Shown here: piece by piece, positions 1 to 10,452 of the stretch
Layout of the letters: each line of letters begins with the position of its first letter
Position numbering within the stretch: position 1 is the first letter of the stretch
Origin: Scytalidium lignicola
Lineage: Eukaryota; Ascomycota; Leotiomycetes
DNA: 64,000 nt
Direction: 5' to 3'
Assembly: GCA_002812745.2 (NCBI GenBank)
Contig: NCSJ02000237.1
Span: 1-64,000, forward strand
The notes under the pieces: generated by a model
The model's database searches: none
The model's input: the letters and a program-made list of their open reading frames with translations, nothing else
What the model was told of the DNA's origin: nothing
Position numbers and translations under genes: made by a program

Positions 1-120
1 CTCTTTAGATTCTTCTTCAAAGCCTTCTTCAGAACCTTCTTCAAGTTATTGTTCGTTGTTATTATCTACTGGTGTGTCTGTTTCCAAATCCTGATTCATC
101 AAGATAGGTAATGTTCAAAA
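1..120 (-). mobile_element. 5' internal end of a Gypsy-type retrotransposon (cut by window edge)
   Basis: This is the start of the internal region of an LTR element that continues beyond the left edge. The minus strand reads a Glu/Ser-rich stretch like the acidic gag N-terminus at 62450-62570, which is the same family in the opposite orientation. The 11 bases next to the LTR (110-120) are identical to those beside the 5' LTR of the Gypsy element at 58965-58975, so this is the likely primer-binding site. Family assignment rests on the matching copy at the right edge, where a gag-like segment can be read. Confidence 0.7.
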
Positions 121-470
121 TGTTACAAAACTACACTGTCCAGGTCACTGGATAGCCAAGGGTAAGGTAGATGTTCAAGGACAGCGGAAATATATAACAC
201 ACAAGTAACTAAGTCAAGGGTAGGATTTAATAATGTATTTAGGTTGAACATGAGGAGTCTACTCTCATGTTCCTACAATGTACTTATATAAATAACGAAG
301 TACAACTGGATCGCAGGATCCACAGATCCTCAGATCCCTATGAATCCTTAGATCCTAAGATCCCAGGATCCACGTCACGTGACCTCTAACTGTTAGGTTC
401 TCTGTGTACATCTGTCATGTACCGAGCCTCAGGCCTACACCAATTAGCTTGTTCGGTAAAACCCATAACA
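121..470 (-). repeat. 5' LTR of Gypsy-type element (left-edge copy)
   Basis: This is a 350-bp LTR with TGTTA...TAACA-type ends. Reverse-complemented, it aligns over its length with 62054-62390, with differences almost all C-to-T or G-to-A plus a few small gaps. It contains an octamer-spaced GATC array (309-370) and a CACGTG palindrome (376-381), plausibly part of the element's promoter. It is less decayed than the right-edge copy. Confidence 0.8.
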
Positions 471-1018
471 AACAATTATACTTATTATAAAACTTATTTC
501 ATCAAAATTATAAATGTCCTTGTCTAAGATTCTGTATTAAACTTTGATTTTAAGAAATTAATTAAACTATTATTAAATAAGCTTTAAATCTTCATATTTA
601 GCTTATTAATAACAATATTTGTGAATATATTTAGTAGTTAATTTAGTATAACAGCTTAAAAATCATTAAACTTAGTTTTTACCTACAAGTAAAGGAAAAG
701 TAAGTTTATCACGTTCTAAAATCAAGATATTAGCTATAGATTGCACTTCTGAAAGCTTAGAAGGCATTCCTCGATTTCCCATAGAGATAATCTATTGTAC
801 TAACGATTTTTCTTCAATTTGAGTCATCCTGAATAGTTTGGTGTAAATTGTGAAAGCTTCAAGGCGTCCATGCAATCGATCATACAAAGTGGTAAATGGA
901 ATGTTAAAACTACGCACTACAGCTCGAATTGACTTGACTTGATTGTTTTTGAACGCGTTTATAGTAAGAAAGATTCTACCCTCTTGTTTTGCATTTGTTT
1001 TTTTTTTTGAGGGGGCAT
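471..1018 (-). pseudogene. Fot1/pogo transposase, 5' part, interrupted by the Gypsy LTR
   Basis: The minus strand from an ATG at 1018 reads, with stops and one frame change, as a Fot1-type transposase. It has a Psq-type helix-turn-helix ending in TTLYDRLHGR, then the CENP-B-like part with IEEKSLVQ and GNRGMPSKLSE. The first catalytic block, NFDE, sits next to position 471. There the LTR begins, so the Gypsy element landed in the DDE domain and the rest lies outside the window. The frame shifts at a run of 11 A near the start. Stops lie where RIP-type changes (CAA or TGG to stop) are expected. The transposon ends were not found. Confidence 0.7.
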
Positions 1019-1554
1019 TACGACGTGTTTTGGTTAAGAAATAATTAATTCAAAATGTAAGTGTTGATGAATTCATTAATTTGAGGGAAAGTGATCAGTT
1101 GAATGGGGATTTACGTTACGAAATTGGATTTAACAGGAAATTACACTGTGATAAAACCGAGGACTTAACATAGACCTAGGGAAATCCCAGAATACTGTTT
1201 ACACCTTAAATTGTACTGTAGCTCTCTTGTAGGATAGCTAATTAACTCTATTCTACTGTCTCTGAGTAACGTGTGCCTACCGCCACCTCTAACAGTTTCT
1301 CATCATTGCAAAATAATTTGTAAGCATCTAGACTGTCCACATAAAGTGCGTTGTCCGCGGTTCTGTACCGGAGCTATACGCGATCCGTTCAGGTAGAGTA
1401 ATTGCAACGCACCTGATTTGGTCCACAGAGATATACTATAACGTAATTGTCGTAATCCCTCAACGACGGAATGACCCACTTTTAGCGTCGTCGCTTTAGG
1501 CTATCTCCTCGAGCCCCAGAGGCTTTAAAAGCCTTTTTTTAGCGTGGTTGCCTT
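1019..1554. other. Gene-free spacer between two transposons
   Basis: No convincing coding region is seen. It probably includes the 5' untranslated end of the Fot1 relic, but I could not identify its terminal repeat. Confidence 0.4.
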
Positions 1555-2769
1555 ACAACCGAGGAGCATAAGTCTGTGTACACCCCATTAAATTGATAAT
1601 TCTACTTAATTTGCTGTCATCCACCCTCTACGTGCTACAACTTCCCATATCCAATGTCCTTGATTTGCAATTAATCCATTAATCCATTCCTGATCAAGTG
1701 CATTCCATTCCTCTATCATTGCGTTGGCTATATCAATTTCATTCGTAGGTTGAATTTTGCGACGGTGAAGCGATTGTTTCATAGCCCTCCAACATTTTTC
1801 GATTGGATTGAGATCTGGTGACGTAGAAGGGTGATTTAATAGTTGAATACCATGTTTCTCTCTGAATATAGCACAAGGATTGGTAATAGATTTATGGCCA
1901 TGTGCAGGATTCCCATCTTCCATAAATGTAGGCAAATATCCAATCTCTGCTGTTACAACTCCAAAATCCTCTAATATAACCTCAATAACAGGCTCCAAAA
2001 CTTGCTCAAGATAATCTGTTTGTACAAATGATCCTCTTTTGCCATGTCCTTGTATTATAATCAACTCTGATTTGTAATTATGTCCAATTGCTCCCCAACA
2101 ATTAACTGGTGTTGTATGTCCTCGATGAAATTGATGTTGAATACAAGTTGAACATGTTCGTTCACCATGTTTGCGTGTAACTCTAGCTTTAGATTCATGA
2201 TCACCAATGAGAAAAGTGCATTCGTCAGAAAAGAGAATTGATAGCCATTGTATCGTCCAAAAGATATGGTTTAAACCATAAAGCCATCGTTGTGCAGCTT
2301 GAATTTTCGTGAGAAAAGGCTTTTGGCATGCGACACATCGATGATACCCCTCTTCATTTAAACGCCTCTCAATTGTATATTCTGAGCAATCAAGGCTTAA
2401 TTCTTCTTTAAGCTGGACATAATTAAGGCATCTTTCTTCGTATGAAAAGCTAATATAATTGATAATATCCCAAACTGCCTGTTGATTAAGCAGTCGTGGT
2501 CGTCCTGTTCATGTTGGTCGGATGCGCTCAGGAGCACCATACTTTAAAATGCGATTAATTGTCGATCGACCAGTCCGATACACTTTTGCTAGCTCAGAAG
2601 GACCCCAATTTGCAAGGAATCGTAGTTGTCGAATAGCTTCTTTATGTTTTGTAAGGATTTCGTACCCTAATTCATGTTCTGGCATAGGATTTGGTGGTGT
2701 TGTAGGCTCCATTTTGGTGGTGTAATTATTAAAAGTTTGGGTGTACACAGACTTATGCTCCTCGGTTGT
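1555..2769 (-). mobile_element. Tc1/mariner-superfamily transposon with both terminal repeats
   Basis: The element is about 1.2 kb, bounded by 31-bp inverted repeats at 1555-1585 and 2739-2769 that match perfectly. It encodes a single transposase on the minus strand. The flanks are T/A-rich, but a clean TA duplication is not unambiguous: it is TT on one side and TA on the other if the ends are placed at ACAACC. The intact ends and single-defect transposase suggest a fairly young insertion. Confidence 0.85.
1606..2712 (-). pseudogene. Tc1/mariner-type DDE transposase with one in-frame TGA
   Basis: From the ATG at 2712 the frame stays open for 369 codons except for one TGA at 2509-2511, where an arginine CGA would fit the following TGRPRLL. 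An N-terminal helix-turn-helix spans roughly residues 25-65. The DDE domain follows: first Asp in LFSDECT, second in FMEDGNPAHG, and Glu in SPDLNPIE. About 38 residues separate the second Asp and the Glu, more than the 34 of classical Tc1. The stop is the product of a C-to-T change, consistent with RIP. Readthrough or a sequencing error would make it intact, so it may be inactive by one base only. Confidence 0.85.
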
Positions 2770-4123
2770 TAGGTCTCTTTGATGTGTGATGAAAGAGGGG
2801 TTTTAGGTGGATGATATTCCTGGACGTAGATTTTTGCCTGGCGAGCTTAACCGAGTGGGGCCCCAGGGGATAATTCAAGGGGTAGGAACATCAAAAGTAA
2901 ATAATCAATAATCGAGACAAAATTTTACAGTACTAAATAAAACTTGGCAAATATGGTACTAGTCCTTACAGACTTAGGTAAGTTGATATTTGATTATGAG
3001 TTAATTACAAAGGTTCTGGTGTTTTATGTGAAAAAGCTAACGGAATTTAATTAGCCCTTATATTAGTGCCTGGCAAGCTCAAGTGCCAAAAGACACTAGA
3101 TCTAGACTCAATCTAGTTCACGAATCCTGGACCTACATCTTTTCTAGGTTTCCAGATCCAGTGAAAGGTGGATTGATATTCATCAGAGATCAAGTATTGA
3201 CGAGGGTTATGATTGATTGATTAATTTAGCCATAAAATACCGAGCCGCTATTAGGCAGCTAAAACTAGTACTAAAACAGAAGTCATACCCGAGCTGTCGT
3301 TGGATAGCCGATCCAGTGTTAGCTCCGTTATATCCAATTCATTCATGATGGTTAGCTACATTATCACCCATCGATCTACGACATCAGCGCTATTATCCCC
3401 GATATATTTGTTAACGCCGTCTTCCTCTGTATGCGACGCTTGTTAACAATGGAACACAGCATTCTGTAACTCCAGAATATTCTTATTTGCACGTCAAATG
3501 ACTCATTAAGTGCTTCAGATAGAGGCACTATACCATAAATAGTAAGGATACTCCAACTATACACGAATTGGCTGGCATATCACTGTGGAATATCCCATCA
3601 AGCCCATGTAGGAGAACTTGGCCAGTGTTGAATACTGGTCGTAAGCTTACGGACTGTTGAGTTGTAGCCTACAGGCAACCACTGTAAGACGGCCCACAAA
3701 ATGTGGCCGTATTATGGGGGCCAGTAGAGCCTATATAAGTGACCATACTTGCCCACTATACAGTAGTTAATTCAGTAGTTAATTTGAAATATATTCTATG
3801 GGAATCTACTACGATCGGCGCAATCGACCTGTCCAACAGCTAGTATGGGCGTTTTCTAATTTTGAGTATTTTTTCCGACCTTAGCGCTGGCCCTATAAGC
3901 CCTCTCAAGTTTGAGATTCCACGGGCACATGTCATTCGTTAACCTAGAGTTGGTGTCATAAAAGGTATAAGAAAGTGATGGAGAAGGAATGAATAGTAAT
4001 TAGAGAACTTTCCTTGAGGTAAACTTTAGTAGAGACAGTCCAAGCCAGGCTGTATCTTGGTAACCTTTTCATAAAACCATCTTTGTATCTAGCTTAATTA
4101 GTGAAGCTTTACATCAAGCGAAG
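2770..4123. other. Gene-free AT-rich intergenic region
   Basis: Only short unrelated open frames are visible. No terminal repeats or conserved protein segments were recognised. Confidence 0.4.
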
Positions 4124-5099
4124 GTGAAAGAAGTTGTAGTGATACTAACTACATCAGTCATCACGGCTAAGGTTCATGAAGTTGATATCCCCATTCCAGC
4201 AGACGACCAGATTCTGATTTGCGTCGTTATGGCTGGGAATAACCCAAAGATAAGGAAGGCATAGCAATTCGAGAAAATTACTAGCGATCCTAATCGAGAT
4301 GCTTAGATTATAAACACCACCTCCTAACCGGAGTGTCAATAAACAGTGATGATGTAGCAGACTATGTTGAAGTAGTAGGAAGTAAAGTAGCTTCAACACA
4401 TGAATTTAAAGTGGGCGATGGAGTTACAGCATTTCATGAAATGATGGCCCTGGGAGGCGCCAGAACCCCTCTACCATTAATTGTCTATGGAGCATCATCA
4501 GCGCTAGGGTCATTCGCTATTAAGTTAGCACGACAGGCTAATATCCACCCAATTATTGCCATTGCTGGAGGGTCGTCGGCCTATATACAAGGCCTCCTAG
4601 ACCCGGCTCTGGGCGACTCAATAATTGATTACCGCCAAGGCGCTGAGAAGATGAAAGCTGATATGCGTGCGGCTCTGAACGGGCTTGAAGTCCATTATGC
4701 TTTGGATGCCATTAGTGAGAATAAATCATGAGTACCTATTGCACAGATGCTATCTAAAGTTGGTATTGTCTTTGTAGTCCAGGGGAGTGACAAGTATGAT
4801 GAGCCAGAGATCCCCAGTGGCGTGCAGATTAGTTATAGCTTTATTGGTATGGTATATTCTGGTGCTTACTGCCCTACTATGCCTAAACAACCTGAAGACG
4901 CAGAATCTGTTGAGGCTGACATTTATTTTGCGTATGTTCTAATCAATATCTTCCTTAGTTACTATCAAAGGGTGAATTTGAGAGGAATCCATATGAAGTT
5001 GTTCCAGGGGGTCTGAATGGCGTAGAAACGGGCCTACAAAAATTGGAACGTGGTGAGGCTAAGGATGTCAAATATGTGTATCGTATAGCTGAGAACTAA
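4124..5099 (+). pseudogene. Zinc-binding-dehydrogenase-like enoyl reductase, decayed
   Basis: Fragments in successive frames read as a medium-chain dehydrogenase/reductase of the fungal enoyl-reductase kind. The N-terminus has a GTG where the ATG would be, then VDIPIPADDQILI and AGNNPK. The middle reads FKVGDGVTAFHEM with the nucleotide-binding YGASSALGSFAIKLARQ. The C-terminus reads EVVPGGLNGVETGLQKL and VKYVYRIAEN before TAA at 5097-5099. Frames are broken by stops and small shifts around 4220-4340, 4730 and 5015. Relatives often serve as trans-acting enoyl reductases or quinone-type oxidoreductases in secondary metabolism, but no polyketide synthase is nearby. It is no longer functional as written. 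Confidence 0.75.
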
Positions 5100-5326
5100 C
5101 ATTAAGTTCTCAGCATTGTCATATAATGACAATTCTTATTATATTTTGAAGGTTAGATCTAGTACTTTAGAACCCCAATCCTCCAATCTTCTCCAAGAAA
5201 AGCTTAGTATAAGATATTTCTATCTCTAGTATTACTACTAGTAAACTTCGTACACATTTGCAACTCAGAATCATGATTTCTCCAATTACTATATGGTTCA
5301 TAATATCCATACTTCTCAATCGTTGC

Positions 5327-5725
5327 CTAAGCGTAAATTTTATCTGTTGGTGTGATAACCTCTATTGAGGTAAACTTGCAATGGCTCACGTAATTATCCG
5401 CCCTAACATCTTCAAAAGGCCGTCTTTCTTGACCTATAAGGATAGAGGTTGAACTGTTGGTGACTGTGATCCACATAGATGGCGATGTTGTTCCCCCCCA
5501 TTTCACATACCCCAAAGCAACTTTCTCTCGCTCATCACCGACGCTGAGATGATAATGGGCACTGATCGCAGCGCTACAACCACCGGCCAACGGCATAGAG
5601 GATTTGAACCGCCTTGTTATCATGACCAAATCAAGGCCATAGTGCCTCTGGCTATCATAGAAAAGATAATGGCGACTAGACCCTAACATAATGCCCTTAA
5701 CTGGTATTTCAGTTGTGGTTATCAA
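5327..5725 (-). pseudogene. C-terminal fragment resembling DUF6536 membrane proteins
   Basis: An open frame of about 130 codons begins with a non-ATG start at 5725. It contains RRFKSSMPLAGGCSAAIS, then VKWGG, then SHCKFTSIEV and a final DKIYA. This is the pattern I recall at the C-terminus of large fungal multi-pass proteins with DUF6536, where a MPLAG.CS.AISA segment follows the last membrane helices. No transmembrane part precedes it here, so it is probably a truncated gene remnant. The family match is from memory of the motif. Confidence 0.5.
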
Positions 5726-7340
5726 TAAACGTCATACGGCATAATCTAGAAGTAAAAAAGACTCTATAAGATCAGTCAGTGGAGAAACATGTAGAAAATC
5801 AGAAGAGGAGCGCTATAGTTAACAATATGTGATGCTTAGCTAATACGTTGGTCGTTGTAAGCTCCCTGGATGATAGAACGAGACGTGCAATAGGTTCTTT
5901 TTAACCCCGTAGGAGTTATGCTCGGACTCAACAAGCATACCAATGAGGGCGTTATTCTAAGCATTGTTGACAATGAAGATCAAATCTATGACTATGAAAT
6001 GGATATGCATTTGCAGTATAGAATAAATGATAGTTTCTGATTAGACAGTACCAAAGCCAAGAGACCACAGATATGAGAAATTTATATTGTTGACGTTATC
6101 AGCAATAAGAACGCTTATAAAGTAGCCGCCTAGTCTAAGGCAAATTATGCACTTTTTTATATTTATTAAAAACAGAAATTTTCTTATTTGAGATGATAAA
6201 GAGATCTTGGTATTCCTCTCTCTCTTTACTGGCCACTTAGTCATGCTAAGTATCATTACCATTATTTGTTACACAACGTTGACTACGATAGCGTTTCTGT
6301 TTCAACTACAACCAAATACTAGCATCCGCTTGACCTATCTAGCGTATTCTAGATGTCTTCAGATCTAGTCTTGAAAGAAAAGAGGCAATCGCATTTCTAA
6401 CGGTCAGAAAGAGAAGCTCGTCTCAATTCAGAATCCTGACTGTCAAAAATATGCACACCACCTTAACAAAAACACAGGTAATGACTGTGATACAAGTAGG
6501 AAGATTATATTACAGTTGACACTTTTCTTCGATGACCTGGCTTAATCACCCATTATTCCAAGAATACATGTTCGTTAAAAGTGCAAAAATCTATTCAAGA
6601 GGATTACAGTCTCAAATGAAGAACGAGCGATGGAAAACAGAAGAAGACATAACAGTGCTCCAGATGAGGAATAATAGCTGCTCATGGAAAGATATGTTAG
6701 ACGGTGTTACACCAGTTACTCAAGAGGAGTTCTACTTTTGCACGTCTAACAAGATATCAGTATAAGAATAATCTAGATACGCTAGCTTGTATGCGGTTTG
6801 ATCTGTACGTAAGCCAGATATTTTGCATTTCATTATTTTTCAGGTGGTGTAGTTGTTTGACTAATAAATTAATGGATAAATACAAGCAAGGGGTTGCACG
6901 GGTGACGGGACGGGGCGACAGTAGATATTGTGTTGCAGCCTTATCGACATACGTCAGAAGGATGTATGAGGGCACTTTGGGTGGGCGATAACCGAGTTAC
7001 AGCGCGATATCAGTAACTCCCCTGGGACATCACGATTTTGGCGCAGGTCCAGCTTCCGGATTGCATTACTCTACAACCATGCTATGAAAACGTCTGATAT
7101 TGAAGTAGCTTATTGTCAAGGCTATGGCTTAACTTGCATTCAATTTTGAAGCAATTCGCAGTAAAGTTGAATGCATGACAATGTCAAGCCTAATTTCAGG
7201 TACTTAACTTGCAATGTAGCGTTTATTTGGCTTATACCCTACTTTATAGCTTTGCACAACAGCTTTTAATTGGCCAAATGAATTAAGTTAAGCTTAATTG
7301 ATCCTTAAAATGTTTACATACGTATAGATCTACTTCTAGA
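5726..7340. other. Gene-free region with only short open frames
   Basis: Open frames here are below 100 codons on both strands and show no family resemblance. Base composition shifts to AT-rich towards 7.3 kb. Confidence 0.4.
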
Positions 7341-7344
7341 AGTT

Positions 7345-8088
7345 ATAATTATATTATACTCTTTTTAAAGCATCTATAACTTTGCTTAATGATGCTTTAG
7401 CTTGTTTACGCTCACTTTCCAGCTGTAGTATTATCATACTGTATGCCTTTTTATCAGGAGGAGCTTTGATCATGCTGGCCAACCGTCGAATCTTTGTAAT
7501 AAGGGTCTTCCTTCAGGAGTAAAACTGATGCTCAGAAGCTGTTGTAAGCCCTGAACGCCAGTGCGAGTTGTACAGCTTGTCTAGCTTCTCGATTGACGGC
7601 TGTCCTTGTAGTCCTATGGTCTACTCTTGCCAGAGTTTAGGGATGGTCTGGATAGTTTAGGACATGTGGTACTGTGGTAATGGCACTTCAGCAGCCTTTG
7701 CCAGGGTTATAACAGGTAGTACAACAAGCTTGTTGGGCAAGGAGGAGGCTCTTGTCATAAGAGCTACTTGGTGGCCTTTGGGCATGAAGTGGAAACTGCC
7801 TTTAATAAACTTATTAAGAGCATTTGTAATTCTCTCTATTCTTTGTTTAATTCGAGTGGTGAGAAGCTCCTCCAACAAGTAAAAGGCCTGGGCATAAGTA
7901 GCTTGGTTATTCTGGATAATGCTTGTCATTGTCTGCAAGTGGTCATTGACAATAGGAATAGCCTTTTGAATGGTAATAGTATGAGGGTCCTGCTTTATGG
8001 CTATAGCAAGGGCCCTTTTAACCTTAAGCTTAAACGCTTTGTATTTGAGAGTCTGAAAGACAAGGTCTTTAAATATAAGATGTCTTGA
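7345..8088 (-). pseudogene. Crypton C-terminal region with GCR1_C-like domain
   Basis: The minus strand between about 8088 and 7345 reads, with a few stops and frame breaks, a helical region (QAFYLLEELLTTRIKQRIE) followed by a GCR1_C-like domain. Visible landmarks are IQTIPKLWQE, TIGLQGQPSIEKLD, NSHWRSG and FYS.RKTLITKIRRLAS. The GCR1_C domain (named after yeast Gcr1) is the standard C-terminal DNA-binding domain of fungal Cryptons. Several stops fit G-to-A changes at Trp or Arg codons. Confidence 0.65.
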
Positions 8089-9608
8089 GAATTCTATGTA
8101 CTAGAGTATTAAATCTTATATGTAAAACATTAACTTTTAGCTTTAGCTTTACAAGTAATTAACAAATACTTTTACAGCTTGTTAACAAGTTAATTTATAC
8201 ATACTTGTAAGAATATAAATTATAACTTTTACATGAGCTTTAAAAACTTTCTAGTTATCAGATTCAGCTTTACTTATTCTATAATGTTTAGCCTCTTCAT
8301 GTGAGCTGTTTGCCAATGGTTAATATCAGGCTAGATTTAGCTTAAAAGAAGGGATAAGGGCTATATGGTTTCTTGTGGTAAAAAGTAACTTGATGCTTAT
8401 TCTAAGTTAAAATCAGTAATGTTATGTATGAATGCATATGGTAAAGTAGTCAAATAGTAGTTAGTTATTTGATTAGCATTTTAATAATTACTATAGTAGA
8501 TTTAGTCTTTTAAAACCTTATTTAATTCAGCTAGTCAAGCTCTTGAAATATACTTAGTATGTGTTATTTTTGAGCTTTTAATGCTTACTTTAGCATATAA
8601 TTGTTAAGTTTAAGATGATGTAATGTTGTTATTTAAGGATTTAGTTAAATAAGCATTATCCTTCTTCAGAACTTTGATATTGTATTAGTCTTAGCTTGTA
8701 TGAAAGCAAGGAAATAACTTCTTTGAGCAATACTATTGTTAGAAGAAGTAAATGGCTAAAGTACTTATGAGGTAAGAATGGTGATCTTAGTAATGTAAAG
8801 CAACTTCATATTTAAGATGGTTATACTAGTTAGTCTTGCTTTAGTCTATAACTGTAATTAAGTATTAGTTAGTACTATTAAGGCCTTTGTTTAGTAGTAA
8901 CATTAAAAAGAGGTTTGGTAATTCCATAAACAAGTGATTACTTAGTCTTAACAACATAAAATTGTTAAAGAGAAAGTAAAGTTAGGTTTTGAATAGTTAA
9001 TTTATATAATTCTTACTTAAGCTTTGTTGTTAAACCTTTTAAGTAAGATTAAAGATTTGAAGAGTTGTATATTTATCCTTGATAGTAATTATACCTTGGT
9101 CTTTGAATTCAGCTTTATATTGCTGGTGTTAGTCATGAGTAATTGACATCTTTAAAGTTGTCAAAGTTACTTATTAAGGTCAATCAATTGAATAAAGGCT
9201 TAAGGAGGTTTAGTAAGCTTAAAGCTTGTTAATAATTATACAGTAGCCTTAAACTATATTGTACATGAGCACCAGATTAGAGCAAGACTTGTTATTATCT
9301 CCTTTTAATACAAGAATAGCTTTAGTATAGCCTTTCCTTTGCTTGAATGGCAAGGTGGAAGGTAAAGGCAATTTAGCTTTCCTTTTGCATTATTGCTTTT
9401 TAGCCTTAAGACAACATCCTTGTTTTAAAGCATGGTTAACTACTTTGTTCTTGATAAAAAGTAGTAGCTTGCCTTTGTTTACATAATCTCCTGGAAGGTA
9501 TTTGCTACCCTCCTTAAAGTTTATCTTTTTGCACTATACTTACAAGGCAAGGGATTAATCAATTGAAGTCTCAGGACAAAGACAGCAAAGCAGGACATGA
9601 CCTACCTT

Positions 9609-10007
9609 CTATTCTCTCTGTTTTGGCTCATAGTTTTTAGCTGTATTAGGAGGCCTGTGAGTCCTATGGTACTCCAGAACCTCGTCTAGGGCCTGCTGAA
9701 TGGCAATATCCTCTGCCCGGTCAGGCTCAGGCTTTGGCTCAGGCTCAGGGCCTAGCTGAGCAGGAGGCCAGGCGGCCGTAGGCAGGAGGCTCAGGAGCCA
9801 GTCCATGGCCCTGTCTACGCTCAGAATGAGGGTGGTGGCAGTGCACAACAGCGCATCGGCTTCAGGAAGGGGCCTAGCAGCTATGGGAGTCAGCTCCAAC
9901 AACAGCTCGGACAGCTTCAATTCGGGCTCAATTGGCTCCGCTGGCTCCCTTCGAGAGACAGCAGGAGGTGGGAGGGCAATCTGGCTAGCCATGGACGTAG
10001 CAGCCAC
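9609..10007 (-). pseudogene. Crypton recombinase N-terminal segment
   Basis: A 132-codon frame starts MAATSMASQIALPPPAVS at 10007 or an internal Met. It has a Pro/Glu-rich linker (EPEPKPEPD) and then the conserved HRPPNTAKNYEPKQRE before a stop. It is much more GC-rich than the DNA after it, which is decayed. In intact relatives the tyrosine-recombinase core would follow directly. It is not an independent gene. Confidence 0.7.
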
Positions 10008-10020
10008 CCAGCAACTTTGT

Positions 10021-10452
10021 ACGTACCGTTACGGACCGTAAGAGACGCGTCTGGGAGTCTGAGGGCTCGCGCGCCCGTAGACCTCATACATCACCCGTAA
10101 ACGAGTAACTGGCTCGATAACTCCCGCAAAAACACCCCTGAAAGAACCCTGTTACTGAGGGCGCTAGGGCCCGGAAATTGCGCGTTTTATATGGCAAACC
10201 CCCTGGTCCTCCGAGGCCGCTGTTACCGGCTAAGGGTAATCGGGCGTCACCCAGTGACGCCCAGACCTCATACACCATTGATAGCCGGACATTACCGAAA
10301 ACGATAAAGAGTCTGCGTGAGGTTTGAAGTAACGCTTAATTACTGATAGCCATTACCGTCCTTATAAAACTCATTATGATCACTTTTCAAAAGGCTTACG
10401 CAATAACGATATAAAATAATTTTGAATACCCTGAAGTTCGGACACATCTTCG
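10021..10452 (+). promoter_or_regulatory. Upstream region of the cytochrome P450 gene
   Basis: This is a short GC-richer block after the Crypton relic, then AT-rich sequence with a TATAAAATAA-like stretch near 10410, about 40 bases before the ATG. This is a plausible core promoter. No regulator site is claimed. Confidence 0.35.

Larger units (their letters stand above)
7345..10020 (-). mobile_element. Crypton-type tyrosine-recombinase element, RIP-decayed relic
   Basis: Two recognisable ends on the minus strand frame a 2.7 kb unit. The N-terminus (from 10007) ends with HRPPNTAKNYEPKQRE, the usual entry to the fungal Crypton recombinase. Just downstream, near 9400-9480, KGKLLLFIKNKVV can be read. 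The C-terminus (about 7938 to 7345) reads like the GCR1_C DNA-binding domain that closes these proteins. The middle, about 8.1-9.5 kb, is AT-rich with many stops, so the catalytic Arg/His/Tyr residues cannot be read. No terminal direct repeat was identified, so the outer limits are approximate. Confidence 0.7.

Noticed and set aside
7664..8088. Plus-strand open frames over the Crypton C-terminus
   Set aside because: They are the opposite-strand reading of the GCR1_C-like region and show no family resemblance.
9805..10041. Plus-strand Ser/Gly-rich frame
   Set aside because: Shadow of the Crypton N-terminus on the minus strand, which has the conserved NTAKNYEPKQ segment.
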